A stretch of 64,000 nt of DNA from Rhea pennata (lineage: Eukaryota > Chordata > Aves > Rheiformes > Rheidae), in assembly GCF_028389875.1 (NCBI RefSeq), contig NC_084665.1:122034602-122098601 (forward strand), in the 5' to 3' direction. The number at the start of each line of letters is the position of its first letter. Positions within the stretch are counted from its first letter, which is position 1. The translations under genes and the position numbers were made by a program. Positions 61,852-64,000 of the stretch are shown here, piece by piece. The notes below the pieces were generated by a model. That model worked only from the letters and a program-made list of their open reading frames with translations. It made no database searches and was not told the DNA's origin.

Positions 61852-62300
61852 GATCACAGAATAACCATTAGATTTAGGTTAGAAGGGATCACTGGAGGTC
61901 TTCTAGGGTGAAATTTCTACTCAAAGCAAAGTAGACCTCAAAGTTGTATCAGGTTGCTTGTGACCTTGCTCTGGAGGATCGAGTTTCCACAGGGTCTCCA
62001 GGCAACCTGTTCCAGCTCTTAACCTCTCTGGTAATGAAGTTTTTTTTTTGTTATACCCAATTGTGTTTTCCCATGTTGCAGCTTGCAGCCATTTCTTCTT
62101 GTCTTTTCTCTGCACCTTTGAGAAGAGTCTGGCTTTGTTGTCTCAGTAACCCCATTAGTAGGTGCAAGTCTGCAATAAATCTTCCCCTTACTTTGTCTTT
62201 GCCAGGCAAAACAAACCTGTTTTCCTTTACTTCGTATGTCATGTGTTCCAGACCCCTAACTATGGATGGCTTATCTTCAGCAGTCTTTGGGAAGACTGTG
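61852..62300 (-). mobile_element. CR1 LINE, 3' portion, - strand
   Basis: Read on -, it ends at 61,852 with a degraded CR1 tail (AGAAGACCTCCAGTGATCCC, TTCTAACC, TTCTGTGATC). Inward are AGGTTGCCTGGAGACCCTG, the AACTTCATTACCAGAGAGG block, AAAGGTGCAGAGAAAAGAC and the GAACACATGACATACG block, in CR1 3' order. It is older than the copies at 53,6xx and 59,3xx. The 5' limit is approximate. The 142-codon + strand open frame here is antisense to the element. Confidence 0.8.
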
Positions 62301-64000
62301 CCCTTGAACCTTCATGTCTGTCTGAACTGGCTGAGAACTGGGCAAGAGATTGGCATGGCCATGAGAACTTGATAGCAGCCACATGTCTTGTTTACATATG
62401 ACCTATGCTATGACTGCTGAGAGACACTTGTACGCAGATGTTAATGATCCTACCCCCCTCTAACTCTGCTAATACCTTGGAAACACGGCTTGAGTCAAGC
62501 ATGAACACAACATAACTCCATTATATGGCTGTCTTGACAGAAGGATGTCAAAAATTCTTTCACCCAGCCCTTCTGCCTGGGTTGGACAGTGTTGAAAGAC
62601 TCTTTGAGTTAGTATTGATTTTTGAAGTCCCTGGATCTGTGGGCTTGTGGGTTCAAGTAGCAAATCAGAGAATTGCATGTTACTTGGAATGGGCCAGAAC
62701 AACTTGTGGGTTCAAGTAGCAAATCAGTCTCTTTTAGGTGTTGGTCCCCGATGGGTTTGCCTCATTCAATATCCCAGGAGCCTCACACTTTTGTCTTTTT
62801 ATGTGGGGAACAAAAAGTGCTATGAGGAAATATTTCCATTTTCTTAGATATTAAAGTAACTAAGCTCTTAAAGCAGTTTTTTGGAATTCTTAATTTATGT
62901 TTTTGGCCAGTAGGTCTTGATCGCCTGCTGTCTATGTATTTAGTAAAATTTCAGTCCCATCTATATGCTCTATTTTTCTCTGGAGAATAATTCTGCTTGA
63001 CTCCTCTGCCTTTATAAACAATACATAAGAGGATTTTGTTGCTATTTCCCACTGCTTAGCCAAGAAAAAACAGTCCTATTTCTGGATGCAGGGAAAGTAA
63101 TGTCTATGCTGAAATTGTATCCAGGTAGTTTCTCTCCTTGATAAGGTGCTGGTTGTGGAAACCCAAGCTTCATGCCCTTGGTTTATTCTTTGGGAGGGAC
63201 AGTTCTGCTTCGCAGAACCTGAGGCATTCTGCTGATTCCACACTATTGTTTTTATCCCCCTAACTTTCTTTTGGCTTACTCCACACCCACGTCTAGGATG
63301 GGAGACAGTGAAGGGAAGATGGAGTTACAGCTTCCTCATCATTTGGCTGTTCTGTCTTTTGTATATCAGTTTGTGGCTGACAGGACTTCCCCCTCCCCCA
63401 GGAAAATACCTTGCATGCTAATCCTGGAGCATTAGCTGATCGCAACATAAATACTTGTCCATTAATCCAGTGCCTTCCTGTGCATCTTTCGTCTCCTTGC
63501 TCTCTAGTGTTCTCCTGTTTCACTTTTCTCCCTCTGTCATTCTGCTTAATACAATCCACCTTAGGACCACAGCTCCAGGCAGTGGAAACAGGGGCAGATA
63601 CTGTAAGTGGGTTGCTAGACCCTGTTAATGAACATGCCACCCAATGCTGGAGGCTATATTCTCTGCAAAGGCCAGTCTTCACGTGACTTTGACAGATATA
63701 TTTCCTTCTAATATTTATATATCTGCTAATAAGAGTAACCTACTGACTTTTCAGTGTACTAACATGTTGCCTATAGCTTATTTCCAGAGAATCCAAATAA
63801 TACTATTGGTGTTCTTTTACTTTCTGATAGCTTGGTTGGCTGGAGAGCAAAACCCACTTCAAACTAGGACTGAGATTACTCTGTCCTAATTTCAGAGTCT
63901 TCTGTGAGATTTGTACATCTGAGGGGCTCATCCATGGCTCTCTTTGTAACTCTTTCAGAGTTGTAGGCATTTTGGACATGATGTAAGAGCAGCTATGCCA
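62301..64000. other. Non-coding stretch to the right edge
   Basis: Apart from the 25-bp direct repeat pair I see no gene, RNA gene or transposon. Confidence 0.45.
62644..62727 (+). repeat. Exact 25-bp direct repeat, 59-bp period
   Basis: CTTGTGGGTTCAAGTAGCAA plus ATCAG occurs at 62644-62668 and again at 62703-62727 without a mismatch, with 34 bases of different sequence between. A recent segmental slip or gap repair is the simplest origin. Confidence 0.95.

Noticed and set aside
61944-62372. 142-codon + strand open frame
   Set aside because: It is antisense to a CR1 3' end; the frame is an incidental property of the element.
9131-64000. EVA1A coding exons, tRNA genes, ERV long terminal repeats, CRISPR-like arrays
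   Set aside because: I looked for each by its motifs (EVA1A N-terminal and C-terminal blocks, TTCGA-type B boxes, TG...CA long terminal repeats with a primer-binding site, regularly spaced repeats) and found none that I can support.

Overview
The window looks like avian nuclear DNA. The grounds are CR1 LINE copies ending in the bird-type ATTCTATG/ATTCTGTG octamers, intron-containing genes with GT-AG splice sites, AATAAA polyadenylation signals and one CpG island. I cannot name the species. I found no bacterial, viral, CRISPR or tRNA/rRNA signal.

Left edge (1-8,830), the only gene-dense part. The + strand carries the last two exons of a gene I read as GCFC2 (1-71 and 721-835), followed by a 3' UTR ending near 1,925. 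The - strand carries all of MRPL19 (mitochondrial ribosomal protein bL19m) in six coding exons between 8,770 and 3,729. The exons join in phase into a 278-residue protein with a poly(A) signal at 3,628-3,623. The two genes converge tail to tail, as I recall they do in mammals. MRPL19 starts in a CpG island (about 8,550-9,130) with an ETS (GABPA-type) site, an NRF-1-like site and a YY1-like start-codon context, the usual set for nuclear genes of the mitochondrial ribosome.

Rest (9,130-64,000), about 55 kb with no coding exon I can recognise. It is AT-rich unique sequence with simple repeats and transposon remains: a 2.65-kb 5'-truncated, multiply broken CR1 with an endonuclease tail and a reverse transcriptase (50,993-53,646), three shorter CR1 3' ends (26,065-26,895 and 61,852-62,300 on -, 59,302-59,378 on +), and three MIR-like SINE fragments (18,364-18,540 and 18,915-19,075 on +, 38,830-38,880 on -). 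There are also short local duplications, one 11-bp-arm hairpin, and a weak TATA-promoter-like patch near 41,640-41,830. From human gene order the next gene to the right should be EVA1A, so this stretch may be its 5' flank or a long 5' intron. I did not find its coding exons.

I found no convincing undescribed biological system. The observations most worth checking are the MRPL19 promoter and its short intron with a T20 pyrimidine tract, the reverse transcriptase deletion in the CR1, the paired MIR fragments, the hairpin and the small duplications.
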